42,032 nucleotides of DNA from Methanosphaera sp. SHI613 (GCA_003266145.1 MVJJ01000092.1:1-42032), one strand, 5' to 3'. Positions 1 through 9,751 are shown, counted from the stretch's first letter. Numbers and translations are program-made. The notes: a model not told the origin generated them from the sequence alone.

Positions 1-60
1 CAACCTCAGATTCAACAGCAACATTAAACATATTTTTAAAATAAACTAGGGTAATATAAT

Positions 61-752
61 GTGGATAATTTTATAATAAAAGAAAACAATAACTTAAAAG
101 CTAAAAATCGTTTTATGAAGACCCCTACCTTAATAGTTTAATCAACATACTAGTTGAAATAGAAGATTATTCTGAAATACATGAATATGTTAGGGACATG
201 TTCTATTTAAAAAGTTTAGATGAATATAAGAAATACTTACCCCTTATTTTAACAGTAAATGAGAACTCAATAGAATTAGTAATGAAAATTTACAATATAT
301 TCATAGAATGGAATGCCTTCGAAAAATACAATCTTGGAGAATTACGAGGAACTTTTCTAGAAATATTGACATATAAATTACTAAATAAAAAAGGAAAAGG
401 AGAAATTTATAAAGAAGTAAACATAATTCTTGGCAAATACACCAGTCACACATGGGATATAATACTAAAATTAAATAACTCCATTAACTTACTTGAAGCT
501 AAATTTTCTTCTAACGTATTAAAAAGAAAGCATTTAAACCAAATGATAAGTTCTTTCAACAAATTACCAAATTCTTATATATTTCTAGTATCTTATGATG
601 AAAAAACTATTATAAAAGACAAATTAATAAATTTAAAAGAGAATACAACCCAATCAAAGTATGATTCAATACTACATAATATCAACATCATTTCAATAGA
701 AAACTTTAATCAAAATAATATTCCTTACCAAATACATCTTTTAAGTCATTGA
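61..752 (+). pseudogene. PD-(D/E)XK nuclease-like protein, frameshifted
   Basis: This is a paralogue of the minus-strand gene at 1250-1939. The shared core includes FEKYNLGELRG, then SHTWDII, then LLEAKFS and KRKH. In the 184-residue open part starting at 198, Asp87 and the Glu100-Ala-Lys102 triplet fit the D...ExK core of the PD-(D/E)XK nuclease fold, with a helix glutamate (FLE) before them. Homology continues upstream of 198. A GTG at 61, preceded by AGGG, reads into a match to the paralogue N-terminus (IIKENNNLKAKNRF), then needs a one-base shift near 109-116 to continue as YEDPYLNSLIN. I therefore call it a frameshifted gene; translation from the ATG at 198 would lose the N-terminal third. 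Unlike the other copy it has no small partner gene in the visible sequence. The nuclease function is inferred from motif layout only. Confidence 0.6.
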
Positions 753-759
753 AAATTAA

Positions 760-987
760 CAGACAAAAAAATTTAAAAAATATGAAATAGTATTCAAGAT
801 CAACGGTAATACTGTTTAGGATGCTAATGGTAAAGTAATCTATGCAAAAGTAACCAACGGTACAGTAAGTGTTGATTACACATTACCTGAAACATACAAA
901 GCAGGTAACTACACTGTAACTGCTACTTTCATTGCATCTGGTTATGATAAACTTGTAGCAACTGAAACTTTAACTTTTACAACATAA
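760..987 (+). pseudogene. adhesin-like protein, C-terminal fragment with nonsense codon
   Basis: Reading frame 781 gives YEIVFKINGNTV, a TAG stop at 817-819, then DANGKVIYAKVTNG and ends at TAA 985-987. This closely follows the last Ig-like repeat of the intact adhesin at 5005-9750 (IVFKINGKTVKDENGKVIYAKV). The stop lies where the intact gene has AAG (Lys), so a single A-to-T change would create it. Only the terminal repeat is present; the rest of the adhesin is missing and the frame is closed by TAA at 757. It lies directly downstream of the frameshifted nuclease-like gene. It is a relic of recombination or deletion in an adhesin locus. Confidence 0.8.
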
Positions 988-1002
988 CAGTTAAAATATC
1001 AA

Positions 1003-1043
1003 ATGGAGAGTTATATAACTCTTCATTTTATACCACTTTTTTT
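1003..1043 (+). terminator. hairpin plus T-run after adhesin fragment
   Basis: Positions 1003-1014 (ATGGAGAGTTAT) and 1015-1026 (ATAACTCTTCAT) are complementary over 12 positions with one G-T pair, followed by a run of T at 1037-1043. The same kind of hairpin plus T-run follows the intact adhesin, so it was probably carried with the adhesin 3' end. Confidence 0.55.
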
Positions 1044-1091
1044 ATAGAACTAGTTTTTATCAGTTTTTCATAATAGATAATATTAAAAATT

Positions 1092-1141
1092 ATATTTTAT
1101 TCTTCGCTATGCATGCCTATAACGAAATAAAAATAAAATAT
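1092..1141. repeat. imperfect inverted repeat between convergent genes
   Basis: ATATTTTATT at 1092-1101 is repeated inverted as AATAAAATAT at 1132-1141, with a second inner match TTCG/CGAA (1103-1106, 1123-1126). It sits in the non-coding stretch between the plus-strand adhesin scrap and the minus-strand nuclease-like gene, and could be a bidirectional terminator. No other feature is seen in 1044-1249. Confidence 0.35.
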
Positions 1142-1249
1142 TGTATTGAGAGAGGTTAGATTTAATTAAAATACGAAAATGGAATGATTAAAAATATCAA
1201 ATATATTAAATATTTGTTATTGAGATTTAGAGAATATTTATCATTAAAT

Positions 1250-1939
1250 TCAATCCATTAAAAAAGGATTTCCTCTACTAAAATCTTCCAAATCAATTAT
1301 ATTAAATCTATTTATCATCTCAGCATACTTCGTCTCTTTAGTATTAAACTGTAAATATTTTAATCTTCGATTTATCTTTTCTCGTGGTGTATAAAAAACT
1401 AGTATTACTTTATGATTTAAATCATTTAATTTGTTCATTAAAGCAATCATTTGATCTATATGTTTTCTTCTAAGTGATTGATAAGAAAACTTACATTCAT
1501 ATAAATATAATTCATCATCATCTACTATTATATCCCATGTATGGCTAATATAATCCACAATACGTACTCTTGATTCTCTATAAATACTACATTCAGCATA
1601 TTGATTATTTAATATATTATATGATAATAATTCTAAAAAATTACCTCTTAATTCACCCAAATCATATTTTTCAAATGGTAACCATGTTATGAACAATCTA
1701 TATATTTGTTCTATTTCACAAATAGACTCTGGATAAGTCATATTAAATAAATAAAATTGATTATCATAATCCTTCATATTTTTTAAATAAAACATGACAT
1801 TTATAAAAGTGTTCAATCCAGAAACACTTGCATAATTAATAGCATAGTTAATTAACTTGTTTAAATAATAATCTTTCTCAAATTTTTCCTTGGATTTCAG
1901 ATTATTATTATTTTCTTCAATAAGTATATTCACAGACAC
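1250..1939 (-). CDS. PD-(D/E)XK nuclease-like protein
   Basis: This is a 229-residue protein with no signal peptide or membrane segment. The C-terminal half has the spacing of the PD-(D/E)XK fold: Glu103 in a helix (RGNFLELL), Asp136 in HTWDII, and Glu148-Cys-Lys150 in LYECKFS, followed by a basic RRKH helix. The closest relative in view is the frameshifted copy at 61-752. The N-terminal 90 residues are Asn/Tyr-rich and helical. It lies 12 bases behind the 1952-2344 gene on the same strand and is probably co-transcribed with it. Possible roles are a host-defence or mobile-element nuclease, or a toxin held by the small partner. None of these is shown by the sequence, and I do not recognise a named family. 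Confidence 0.7.
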   Translation of the reverse strand: MSVNILIEENNNNLKSKEKFEKDYYLNKLINYAINYASVSGLNTFINVMFYLKNMKDYDNQFYLFNMTYPESICEIEQIYRLFITWLPFEKYDLGELRGNFLELLSYNILNNQYAECSIYRESRVRIVDYISHTWDIIVDDDELYLYECKFSYQSLRRKHIDQMIALMNKLNDLNHKVILVFYTPREKINRRLKYLQFNTKETKYAEMINRFNIIDLEDFSRGNPFLMD

Positions 1940-1951
1940 TACCTTCTATAA

Positions 1952-2344
1952 TTAAAATCCAACATAATTATCTTCTTTATCAAACACGTTTAATTCATTT
2001 AAAATCTGACCTAACGTATATAATCCTTCTGTTAAACATTCAACATCATTATCTTCGATACCCTGATTGACTAATATTTCACTAATTCCTATAGCACCAA
2101 CTATTTTGGAATATTCCTGATAAGTTTCAACATTTAATTTCTTATATGCAGAATAATTAAGTTCATTAATATATTCATAATCTTCTGAATAAACAGTACA
2201 ACCATCCTCTTCCAACTTATTAAATGCATCAAGAACTTTATTATTAAAATCAACTATTTTACTAAATATTGAAGATGAATAATTAACAATTTCCAAGTTA
2301 TGATTAAAATCCTTATTATTTTTTATTTCATTTAAAGATTTCAT
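1952..2344 (-). CDS. small acidic helical protein, partner of nuclease-like gene
   Basis: I do not recognise the family. From the internal ATG at 2344 (GGAAG eight bases upstream) the product is 130 residues; an upstream ATG at 2368 would add eight and has no clear ribosome site. The sequence is rich in Asp, Glu, Asn and Leu, predicted mostly helical, with no membrane segment or metal motif. It is the first gene of a two-gene unit with the nuclease-like gene only 12 bases downstream. Such pairing recalls an antitoxin, immunity or regulatory partner, but this rests on gene order alone. Confidence 0.65.
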   Translation of the reverse strand: MKSLNEIKNNKDFNHNLEIVNYSSSIFSKIVDFNNKVLDAFNKLEEDGCTVYSEDYEYINELNYSAYKKLNVETYQEYSKIVGAIGISEILVNQGIEDNDVECLTEGLYTLGQILNELNVFDKEDNYVGF

Positions 2345-2436
2345 AGTAATTACTTCCTTAAACATCACATCATAAACATATGACTATATATATTTATTTA
2401 ATATTTATTATTTTTTTTTAACTATAGACGAGTTTT

Positions 2437-2456
2437 GACCTAAATTATTTAAGGTC
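2437..2456. promoter_or_regulatory. palindrome upstream of the two-gene unit
   Basis: GACCT at 2437-2441 and AGGTC at 2452-2456 form a near-symmetrical 20-base element about 90 bases upstream of the start at 2344. It could be an operator for the two-gene unit. The rest of 2345-2614 is AT-rich with no gene. Confidence 0.3.
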
Positions 2457-2614
2457 GTAGATTCTAATTTAACTTTTTTTAATTATGAATATCATTTAAT
2501 TGTTGTTTATAAATCTATTTTTTAAGTATTTGTTTAAAATAAGTTCTTTTTTTGAAGGTTAGAGGTATTTTGTAGTATGATTTCTAAAATGATGGAATTT
2601 TGTGGAAAACCATT

Positions 2615-2646
2615 ATTTTAGTTCATTAATTTTTCGCGTAATAATG
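2615..2646 (+). repeat. left terminal inverted repeat of the insertion sequence
   Basis: ATTTTAGT (2615-2622) and ATTAATTTTTCGCGT (2625-2639), followed by AATAATG, match the complement of 4251-4280 apart from a two-base indel and three substitutions. Confidence 0.7.
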
Positions 2647-2755
2647 TTTTATTGTTATTGTTATTTATACTTTTGTAGTGTTTTTTGGTGTGCGTGGGGG
2701 ATGGTGTGTTGTTTGGGGTTTTTCCATTATTATGAGGAGGGAGGTTAGTATTTTT

Positions 2756-4246
2756 TTAGGTTGTTTTATATTTGTTTATTGTATTTTGGATGAATGTTAT
2801 GTATCTTTTATCTTCTTTAAGTGTTGTTTTTAGTGTTTCGAAGATTTTCTTTAGGTTGTAGGCGGTTGCATAGAGTTGTAGTATGTTTTCTATTTTTTTC
2901 TCGTCCTCTGTAGAATATTGTGTCTAGGTGGTAGAATTGTTTTAATGTGCCGAATGGTGATTCTACTGTGGGTGCTCGTTGTTTGTATATTTTTTTCGCG
3001 TTTTTTTCTTGCATTTTGGTTATCATTTCTCTTTTTTCTGGTGATCCGTAGATTGTGTATGTTTTATGGTGTTGTTTTTCTGTTAAACATTCTTCTTGTA
3101 GTGGACAGTCACGGCAGGCTTCTGTATTAACGTATATTCTCTTGGTTTCGTCAGGTAGTCCTTTGGCTGTTTTCTTTTCATCATGAACGATGTATGTGTA
3201 TTCGTTGAAGAGTGGGTATCCCATGAAGCATTCTATGTAGTTTTCCTCGTAATGTATTTTTACGTTGTCTAAACTAAAAGGGTTGGTTCTTATTTTGCCT
3301 TTGTCTATTCTGGATTGTGTTGCGTTGTAAATGTATCCTTCTATGTTTTCTTCTTTTAGGAATGAGAATGTGGTTTCGGTGTTGTATCCTGCATCGGCTA
3401 ATACTTCTTCTGGTTTTTCTAGACTGTTTTCTATTGCTCTTTGTAGTGTTGGTGGTAGTTCATAGTGATCTGTAGCATTCTGTGATGCATAAATGCTTAA
3501 AAATAACTGTGACGTTGTATCAACACAAGTTTGAATATTATATGAAATTTGCTTCTTTTTCTTCTTATTCAACATCCAACGTGCATCCGGATCATATAAT
3601 GGTATTTTCTTTTTACCATATATCCGCATTTGGATTTTGCTTCCTCTAGAAACATTATCTTTTGTTCAACAGTCATGTTCTTGTTATAATAAAATTTTTG
3701 TGCAGGCTTTTTGAGTAAAGCAACCTCATTACTTCCATATCGCTCATTTTTAAGAATTATTAACAGTCTTCTTAAATCTTTCTTTGTAATATAATTAAAA
3801 GGAGCATTACACGCCTTTAATATAGTACCATCAATAGCAACCCGATTAAAACAGGTTATACCATAATCATATGCAAACAACAGTGTTTTAGATAGAATTT
3901 CCTGATAATAATTCCGAAAATATTCCCTATAACGCCGGACACTAGTACGCGAAACACTAACACCCTCCATAATCAACTTAAACACCGAATCAGTCTTCGT
4001 AAACTCTGATATATCTCCAGGAGAAAACTGTTTAATCACATGACAATATAATATTAAAGTCAACATTTTCTTAGCATCCAAACGTGGCCTACCACGCTCT
4101 TTACATTCAAAAGCTTCATAAATCGAGCTACAATACATTTCTACAAAGAACATCACAAAAAACACAACATGATCTTCATCAATATCCTCGATATAACGTC
4201 TTTCCACAAAATTTTTCAAAGATTCATCAAACTTCTTAGAAATCAT
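2756..4246 (-). pseudogene. IS1182-family transposase, two frameshifts
   Basis: The N-terminal open frame (3569-4246) has the InsH-like N-terminal domain (GRPRLDAKKMLTLILYCH) and the first catalytic Asp in VAIDGTILKA. The second open frame (2817-3629) has DPDARWMLNKKK, NIQTCVD, VLADAGY and the Glu of VESPFGTLKQ, a DDE-type layout with a Cys-rich insert (CRDCPLQEEC). The first shift lies near 3630, where EEAKSK must pass to the frame of KKKIPLYDPDAR. A second shift lies in a run of seven A (minus strand) near 2915. Beyond it the correct frame reads KIENILQLYATAYNLKKIFE and ends at TAA 2758-2756. All three pieces together give a full-length enzyme, so the gene decayed recently. Programmed shifting cannot be excluded for the A-run but two shifts make it unlikely. 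Confidence 0.85.
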
Positions 4247-4250
4247 AAAC

Positions 4251-4280
4251 CATCATCACGCGAAAAATTAATACTAAAAT
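4251..4280 (-). repeat. right terminal inverted repeat of the insertion sequence
   Basis: CATCATCACGCGAAAAATTA starts at 4251 and continues to ACTAAAAT ending at 4280. It is the inverted partner of 2615-2646. It begins a few bases upstream of the transposase start codon at 4246. Confidence 0.7.
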
Positions 4281-5004
4281 TACTTTAAATCAAATAAAAA
4301 GAATATAACAAAATCCATATAATCTAATTCTAATAAAAAAACTATAAATTTATGTATAACTAATTATATACTATTTAATTTAATTATAACTAATTAAAAA
4401 TATAGAATTAATAATATAAATACTTAATTATAAAATAATAATAAAAATAAAAGATTAAAACAAAGAAAAATAGTAAAAACTACGAAATAATAATAAAAAT
4501 AGATTTAAAAGTATTACATATGTTTTATGGAAATAAGAAAATAAGAAATATTAAGAAGTTTACTTAAAAATAGAATGATTTAAAATGATTAAATAAGAAA
4601 ATAAGTTAGTACATATTTTTGGTCAAAATTCGGACATTCTTATCTAAACTAAAAAGATATTGTACACCTCACATATTCTTATTATCGAATAAGTATTACT
4701 TTTTATCACTTCACGTTGAAATATATTACAGGTCCATGTTTTATTTGAAAAAAATCGTTTATCTTTCAATTCATTATCTACAGTATAAATGATATGTCTA
4801 TTGAAGACTATATCATCCCATTAATTCATTGATTAATTTTTACATTTTTTTATCAAGTTACTAATTTTTAAATATGAGTAATTACATATGTAATGTCATA
4901 TTAACTTAATTTTAAATTATTAAAAGAATACTTTAATATAATTTTTAATAGTGTATTATTACAATGAAAGTTAATATGATGCAATTTATGGAGTTAAAAA
5001 AAAT
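4281..5004. other. long AT-rich intergenic region upstream of adhesin
   Basis: I see no gene in this stretch. It contains poly-A/AAT runs, a small inverted repeat CTTATT-ATCG-AATAAG at 4678-4693, the palindrome at 4881-4894 and a promoter-like CTTTAATATAAT near 4931. The ribosome site for the adhesin is GGAG at 4990-4993. Confidence 0.5.
4881..4894. promoter_or_regulatory. 14-base perfect palindrome upstream of adhesin
   Basis: ATTACATATGTAAT is a perfect palindrome about 110 bases before the adhesin start and about 40 bases before the TATA-like CTTTAATATA at 4931. It is a candidate operator for surface-protein expression. AT richness raises the chance of coincidence. Confidence 0.35.
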
Positions 5005-8000
5005 ATGAATAGAAATTATAAGATCATGTTTTTATTAGCTTCTTTAATAGTATTGCTTGTTGGTATCTCAGCAATATCCGCTGCAGACACCACGGGTAAC
5101 ATAACAGTCGAACAAACAACTGCTACCGGTACATCAATAGATAATACCGTGGCAGATACACAAGATACTGTTAAAGTTGATAATAATAACATTAAAAGTG
5201 TAGAAAAAAATAATAAGAATGTTAAATCAGAACCGGAAACAAGCGTAGATTACTACGTATCTGACTCAACAGGTTCAGATGAAAACGATGGTTCACAGGA
5301 AACACCATTTAAAACAATTGGTGCAGCAATAGATAAGACAACCGCCGACAATGTATATAACATACACATCAAGGAAGGAACATACAGTGGCGTAGGTAAC
5401 ACCAACCTTACAGTAAACGGTGACTACTTCATAAACTTCCTCGGAGACGGTACAGATAAAACAATCATAGATGGTGAACTAAACTATACAATAAATCCAA
5501 ACCCTGGATGGGTATGGGATAGTTCAGATACTTGGTGGCCATGGGTAAACACTACCGGAAACTGGTTTATGAACATAACCGCAGGTAACGGATCATTTGT
5601 AGTGGACAACTTTAAAATACAGAACTGTTACTCATCCAGTGGAAGTAGTATTGCCGCATGTTACAGTGCAACCATAGATAACTATGCTAATCTTAAGGCA
5701 ACAAACATGTACTTCTATCATAACTCAGCAGGTTGTGGAGCAGGTATAAGAAACGGTTACAAAAAATTCAATCCAAGTGCAACATTATATGTTGACAACT
5801 GTACCTTCGACAGTAACCTTAAATCAACAACAACAGGTAACTTTGGAGCAGCAGTATATAACAATGCAACAGCAGTTATAAACAATTCATTTGTAACCAA
5901 TAACATAGCACGTTGGGGTAGTGTAACAACCGATAAGACAATGTATGTATACAACACCTACTTTGCAAACAACATAGGATATGACGGTACAAGTACATAT
6001 AAGAATGGTCCATCAATATATGCAAACACGGGTAATGCAGACTTCAATATTGCATATGATACTGAAGGATTATTATTACACGTTGAAGGTTGTACCTTTG
6101 AGGACAACGAACACGTTGACATTACATATGGTAAAGTAAATTCAAGAATCATAAACAATACATTCAACCACTCTACAGGTGTATACATTACATCAGGTGC
6201 AAAAAATGAATACTCACAGATAATTGCAAACAATCAATTTATTGATATGCAACCATCAACCCTTACAACATCAATGTCATCAACAACCAAACCATCATGG
6301 GGAATATACAACCTTGGTGGTGTTCAATTACTAATTGAAAACAACACAATCGACGTACCGGATGACAAGTATGGATATGGTATATACACGGCAAACAATG
6401 CAACAATCAGAAACAACACATTAAACAACAACATATACATAACTGGAAAAAACAACACCATAGAAAACAACACAGTTAACACTACAAAAGACTATGCAGT
6501 ACAAGGTACAAATGCAGGAACCAATAATACAATTGTAAACAACACTCTATATGCAAACAGTGGAGACGGTGAGTTCTCAATAAGTGTAAATACAAATAAT
6601 ATCATAGCAGACAATCTACCAAAAGTAGAAACTTATAACATTACAGATGAAACCTACTCAGAGTACTTTGATGAAAATGGTGTGGAAATAGCAGATAAGT
6701 TCCAGCCGGGAAGTAAAGTGAACATTATCGATGCATTCAACAATAAGAACTTCACATTCAACACAGGAAAACTAACAGTTGTAGGAGTAAATGCTGTATT
6801 AAACAATGCTTCAGTTTCAATAATAGGTGATGCACAGATATTACTGGATAACGTGACAATCAACAATATGAATGTATCAAATGAATATGCAGTATTATTT
6901 AACTCATCAGTAGCATCAAAGATGACAAGAAGCAAAGTAATCATTGACACCGACAGTAAAATCAATGCAATAGTACTTGCAAGTGATGCCAACAAATTAC
7001 AAAACGTGTCAATAACCATTGATGCAAAAGATGTTGCAAGTCAATGGGTAGAAGTAGATGGTACATGGGTTGGACTTGGAAATACAATTGCAATAGCAGT
7101 AAGATCATCCGATAACTACATAAACCTTACAAACATTACAATCAGAGCTAAAGATAATTCCGAAGCTTACAGTAGTATATATGGTATAGATATACAATCA
7201 GGAAATCCAAACATTATATTAACTGGTAACACATTATATAATGTAAGAATAAACGCTTCAAGTGTAAATACAGGATACTCCTATGGAGTTAACATGATAG
7301 GTGTAAAAGACACTTCATCAAGTATGACCTGGATTAACGCTACAAGTGACAACTATGCATATGGATTACAGTTATCAGGACAATCCTCTGACAACACCCT
7401 AGCAGGATACATCTATGCTACAGCTGGTGACACTGCATATGGTGCTTACGTAAGTAATATGGGCGGTAACGGCATAAACAACAACAACTTATCCAAAATA
7501 TACTTACAGGGCATTGAAGGTGCAAACGCTGTAGGATTCCAACTTGAAGGAATAAACGGTACACTCATAGGTAACGCAACATTCGTAATGGAAGGTCAAC
7601 AAAACACATTAGTTAATGTTACAAACTCAAACAACACAGTATTATATGGAATAAACTACAACAACAAAGAAGATGACAATGAAAACTCAGCATTTGTATT
7701 AGCAAACAATGTGGATGGAATACAATTATACCTAAACAGTTGGAACTCCACCGCAGGTAAAGGAATAATATTAGACAATGCTACAAACATCAACGTATCC
7801 AACAACTACTTCAACTTATACAACACAATCGGTGGAGATGACGCTGTAGTAACAGATGCTACCGATGCAATACTCGTAAACAACACCCCATCAATTAAGG
7901 TGATTACAGAAGAAAATTACTCCAACTTCTTCGATGAAAACGGAGTACTAAAAGAAGAAATAGTTTCAGACATACTCGGTATCGGATCAGACATAACCGG

Positions 8001-9750
8001 TAAGGACATGATATTCAACAGACCTGTAAACCTATACAATACAGGTGACTGCGTATTATACAACACAACACTAGTATTTAACGGTACATGGCCATCCGGA
8101 GTATATGCAAGTCCTAGATCAAACCTTTCAGGTATAATCATAGATAACGTTGACAAAGTTGCCGTCGTAACAGACCTTAACAACGACTACCAGTACTACT
8201 TATTTATTAACGACAGTACAATAAGAGTAACCGGTGAGAATGCTGTAGCAATAAACAGTACACAAGAACAAGGTACAAGTTATGTATACCTATTACTAAA
8301 CAGGGACAACATAACCGTATCCGGTAAAAACGCAACGGCATTAATATTTGTAGGAAACCAAACAGCAACTACAAGTGTAAATGGTGTGGCAGAAATCAGA
8401 AACTGTACAATAGATGTGACAGCAGAAGACACATCCATAGTATATGATGCAGCAAAAGAAAATGTTTATTTCTCATACAATAGAATAACACAAAGCGGAA
8501 ACACTGCATACACCATAAAAGCAGAAAATTATGGAATGGACTACTGGCAATACAACAACATAACCATAACCGCGGATAATGCAGCAGCATTCAAAGCAGA
8601 AAACAAAGTAAACACTTACACAGAATATGTAAGATACAACAACATTAACATTACAAGCAGCAACCCAACAACAGCAGTAGACATGACAAGTTCACAAAGA
8701 GTAACATTCAACTACAACAATGTAACAGTAAGCTCAGATAACGATGAAACACCAGTAGTATCAATTAACGGTGCATCTTCCTCAGTAACAAACAACTACA
8801 TTGCAGCAAATGACCTATTCGGTGACGATGCAGCAAACGCTGCTTCAGTATCAAACAATAAACCTGCCGACACAACAATTACCGCAGAATCAACTGTTGT
8901 GGCTTTAGGTGAAAACACTACCATTACAGGTAAAGTAACAGCAGGTACATCCGCAGTGGCAGACACCACATTAACCATAACTTATGGTGATGAAATAGTT
9001 GAAACAGTTACCGAAGAAGACGGAACATTTACCGCTTCAATAAAAACAGTTGCAGACGTTACAGACGTGACAATTTCCGCACCATTATCATACAATGGAA
9101 AACCTGCAACAGAAACAATATCAATTAAAACAGTTAAACCTAATACCCAAATCACGATTGAAACAATTAACCTAACTGCAGGCAATGTAGCAACAATCAA
9201 AGCTACCGTAACTGCAAGTGATGATTCAACTGTGACAAACGGTAAAGTAACATTCAAAGTTAACGGTAAAACACTAAAAGACGAAAATGGTAAAGTGATA
9301 TATGCAAAAGTAACTGATGGTGTAGCTACAGCTGAATATCTTGTACCAACAGATATGAACGGTAAGGATTTAAACATCACTGCAATTTATTCAGGAAGCA
9401 GCAAATTCAACAAATCAACAGAAAGCATTGTTGAAAGTGTTGCAAAAGCAGAACCAACACTTACAGTTGCTAATGTTACAGCTTCTGCAGGACAAACAAT
9501 CAACCTTACTGCTACCATTACCGATGGAGATAAACAAATCAACACCGGAAAAATAGTCTTTAAGATAAACGGTAAAACAGTTAAGGATGAAAACGGCAAA
9601 GTTATATATGCTAAAGTAGTAAATGGTCAGGTAAGCGTGGAATACACATTACCTGCTGATATGAAATCAAAAGATTATAATATCACAGCTACATTTATTT
9701 CATCCGATTATGATAAACTTGAAAATACTGCAGTTTTAACTGTTAACTAG
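5005..9750 (+). CDS. adhesin-like Asn/Thr-rich surface protein
   Basis: The 1581-residue product is exported: a basic N-terminus and hydrophobic core (residues 6-22) end in a probable signal peptidase site after AISA (residue 26). From about residue 80 (DYYVSDSTGSDENDGS) to about 1285 it is a parallel beta-helix with many N-N-T/I turns, typical of methanogen adhesin-like proteins. A recurring motif, YSEYFDENG and NYSNFFDENG, opens two internal segments near residues 551 and 972. The C-terminus has three Ig-like repeats (about 1286-1376, 1377-1480 and 1481-1581); the last two share VKDENGKVIYAKV-type strands. There is no C-terminal membrane anchor or sorting motif, so attachment is probably non-covalent or through pseudomurein-binding partners. 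Family knowledge suggests binding to host or bacterial surfaces; the ligand is unknown. The gene stands alone with its own terminator. Confidence 0.85.
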   Translation: MNRNYKIMFLLASLIVLLVGISAISAADTTGNITVEQTTATGTSIDNTVADTQDTVKVDNNNIKSVEKNNKNVKSEPETSVDYYVSDSTGSDENDGSQETPFKTIGAAIDKTTADNVYNIHIKEGTYSGVGNTNLTVNGDYFINFLGDGTDKTIIDGELNYTINPNPGWVWDSSDTWWPWVNTTGNWFMNITAGNGSFVVDNFKIQNCYSSSGSSIAACYSATIDNYANLKATNMYFYHNSAGCGAGIRNGYKKFNPSATLYVDNCTFDSNLKSTTTGNFGAAVYNNATAVINNSFVTNNIARWGSVTTDKTMYVYNTYFANNIGYDGTSTYKNGPSIYANTGNADFNIAYDTEGLLLHVEGCTFEDNEHVDITYGKVNSRIINNTFNHSTGVYITSGAKNEYSQIIANNQFIDMQPSTLTTSMSSTTKPSWGIYNLGGVQLLIENNTIDVPDDKYGYGIYTANNATIRNNTLNNNIYITGKNNTIENNTVNTTKDYAVQGTNAGTNNTIVNNTLYANSGDGEFSISVNTNNIIADNLPKVETYNITDETYSEYFDENGVEIADKFQPGSKVNIIDAFNNKNFTFNTGKLTVVGVNAVLNNASVSIIGDAQILLDNVTINNMNVSNEYAVLFNSSVASKMTRSKVIIDTDSKINAIVLASDANKLQNVSITIDAKDVASQWVEVDGTWVGLGNTIAIAVRSSDNYINLTNITIRAKDNSEAYSSIYGIDIQSGNPNIILTGNTLYNVRINASSVNTGYSYGVNMIGVKDTSSSMTWINATSDNYAYGLQLSGQSSDNTLAGYIYATAGDTAYGAYVSNMGGNGINNNNLSKIYLQGIEGANAVGFQLEGINGTLIGNATFVMEGQQNTLVNVTNSNNTVLYGINYNNKEDDNENSAFVLANNVDGIQLYLNSWNSTAGKGIILDNATNINVSNNYFNLYNTIGGDDAVVTDATDAILVNNTPSIKVITEENYSNFFDENGVLKEEIVSDILGIGSDITGKDMIFNRPVNLYNTGDCVLYNTTLVFNGTWPSGVYASPRSNLSGIIIDNVDKVAVVTDLNNDYQYYLFINDSTIRVTGENAVAINSTQEQGTSYVYLLLNRDNITVSGKNATALIFVGNQTATTSVNGVAEIRNCTIDVTAEDTSIVYDAAKENVYFSYNRITQSGNTAYTIKAENYGMDYWQYNNITITADNAAAFKAENKVNTYTEYVRYNNINITSSNPTTAVDMTSSQRVTFNYNNVTVSSDNDETPVVSINGASSSVTNNYIAANDLFGDDAANAASVSNNKPADTTITAESTVVALGENTTITGKVTAGTSAVADTTLTITYGDEIVETVTEEDGTFTASIKTVADVTDVTISAPLSYNGKPATETISIKTVKPNTQITIETINLTAGNVATIKATVTASDDSTVTNGKVTFKVNGKTLKDENGKVIYAKVTDGVATAEYLVPTDMNGKDLNITAIYSGSSKFNKSTESIVESVAKAEPTLTVANVTASAGQTINLTATITDGDKQINTGKIVFKINGKTVKDENGKVIYAKVVNGQVSVEYTLPADMKSKDYNITATFISSDYDKLENTAVLTVN

Positions 9751-9751
9751 A

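Larger units (their letters stand above)
2615..4280 (-). mobile_element. IS1182-like insertion sequence, defective
   Basis: The element is bounded by inverted repeats at about 2615-2646 and 4251-4280 and carries one transposase gene on the minus strand that is broken by two frameshifts. About 110 bases between the transposase stop and the left repeat are unusually G-rich on the plus strand (2680-2755) and hold no gene. No target duplication could be assigned because the flanks are AT-rich and low in complexity. Confidence 0.75.

Noticed and set aside
3..44. Short frame ending in STATLNIFLK at the window edge, possibly an adhesin C-terminus
   Set aside because: Only 13 codons are visible and similarity to adhesin tails is too weak to call.
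2918..3130. Plus-strand 70-residue hydrophobic frame inside the IS element
   Set aside because: It is antisense to the transposase C-terminal part and has no independent support.
8396..9599. Several minus-strand open frames inside the adhesin
   Set aside because: They are shadows of a strongly biased Asn/Thr-rich coding sequence and have no ribosome sites or family features.
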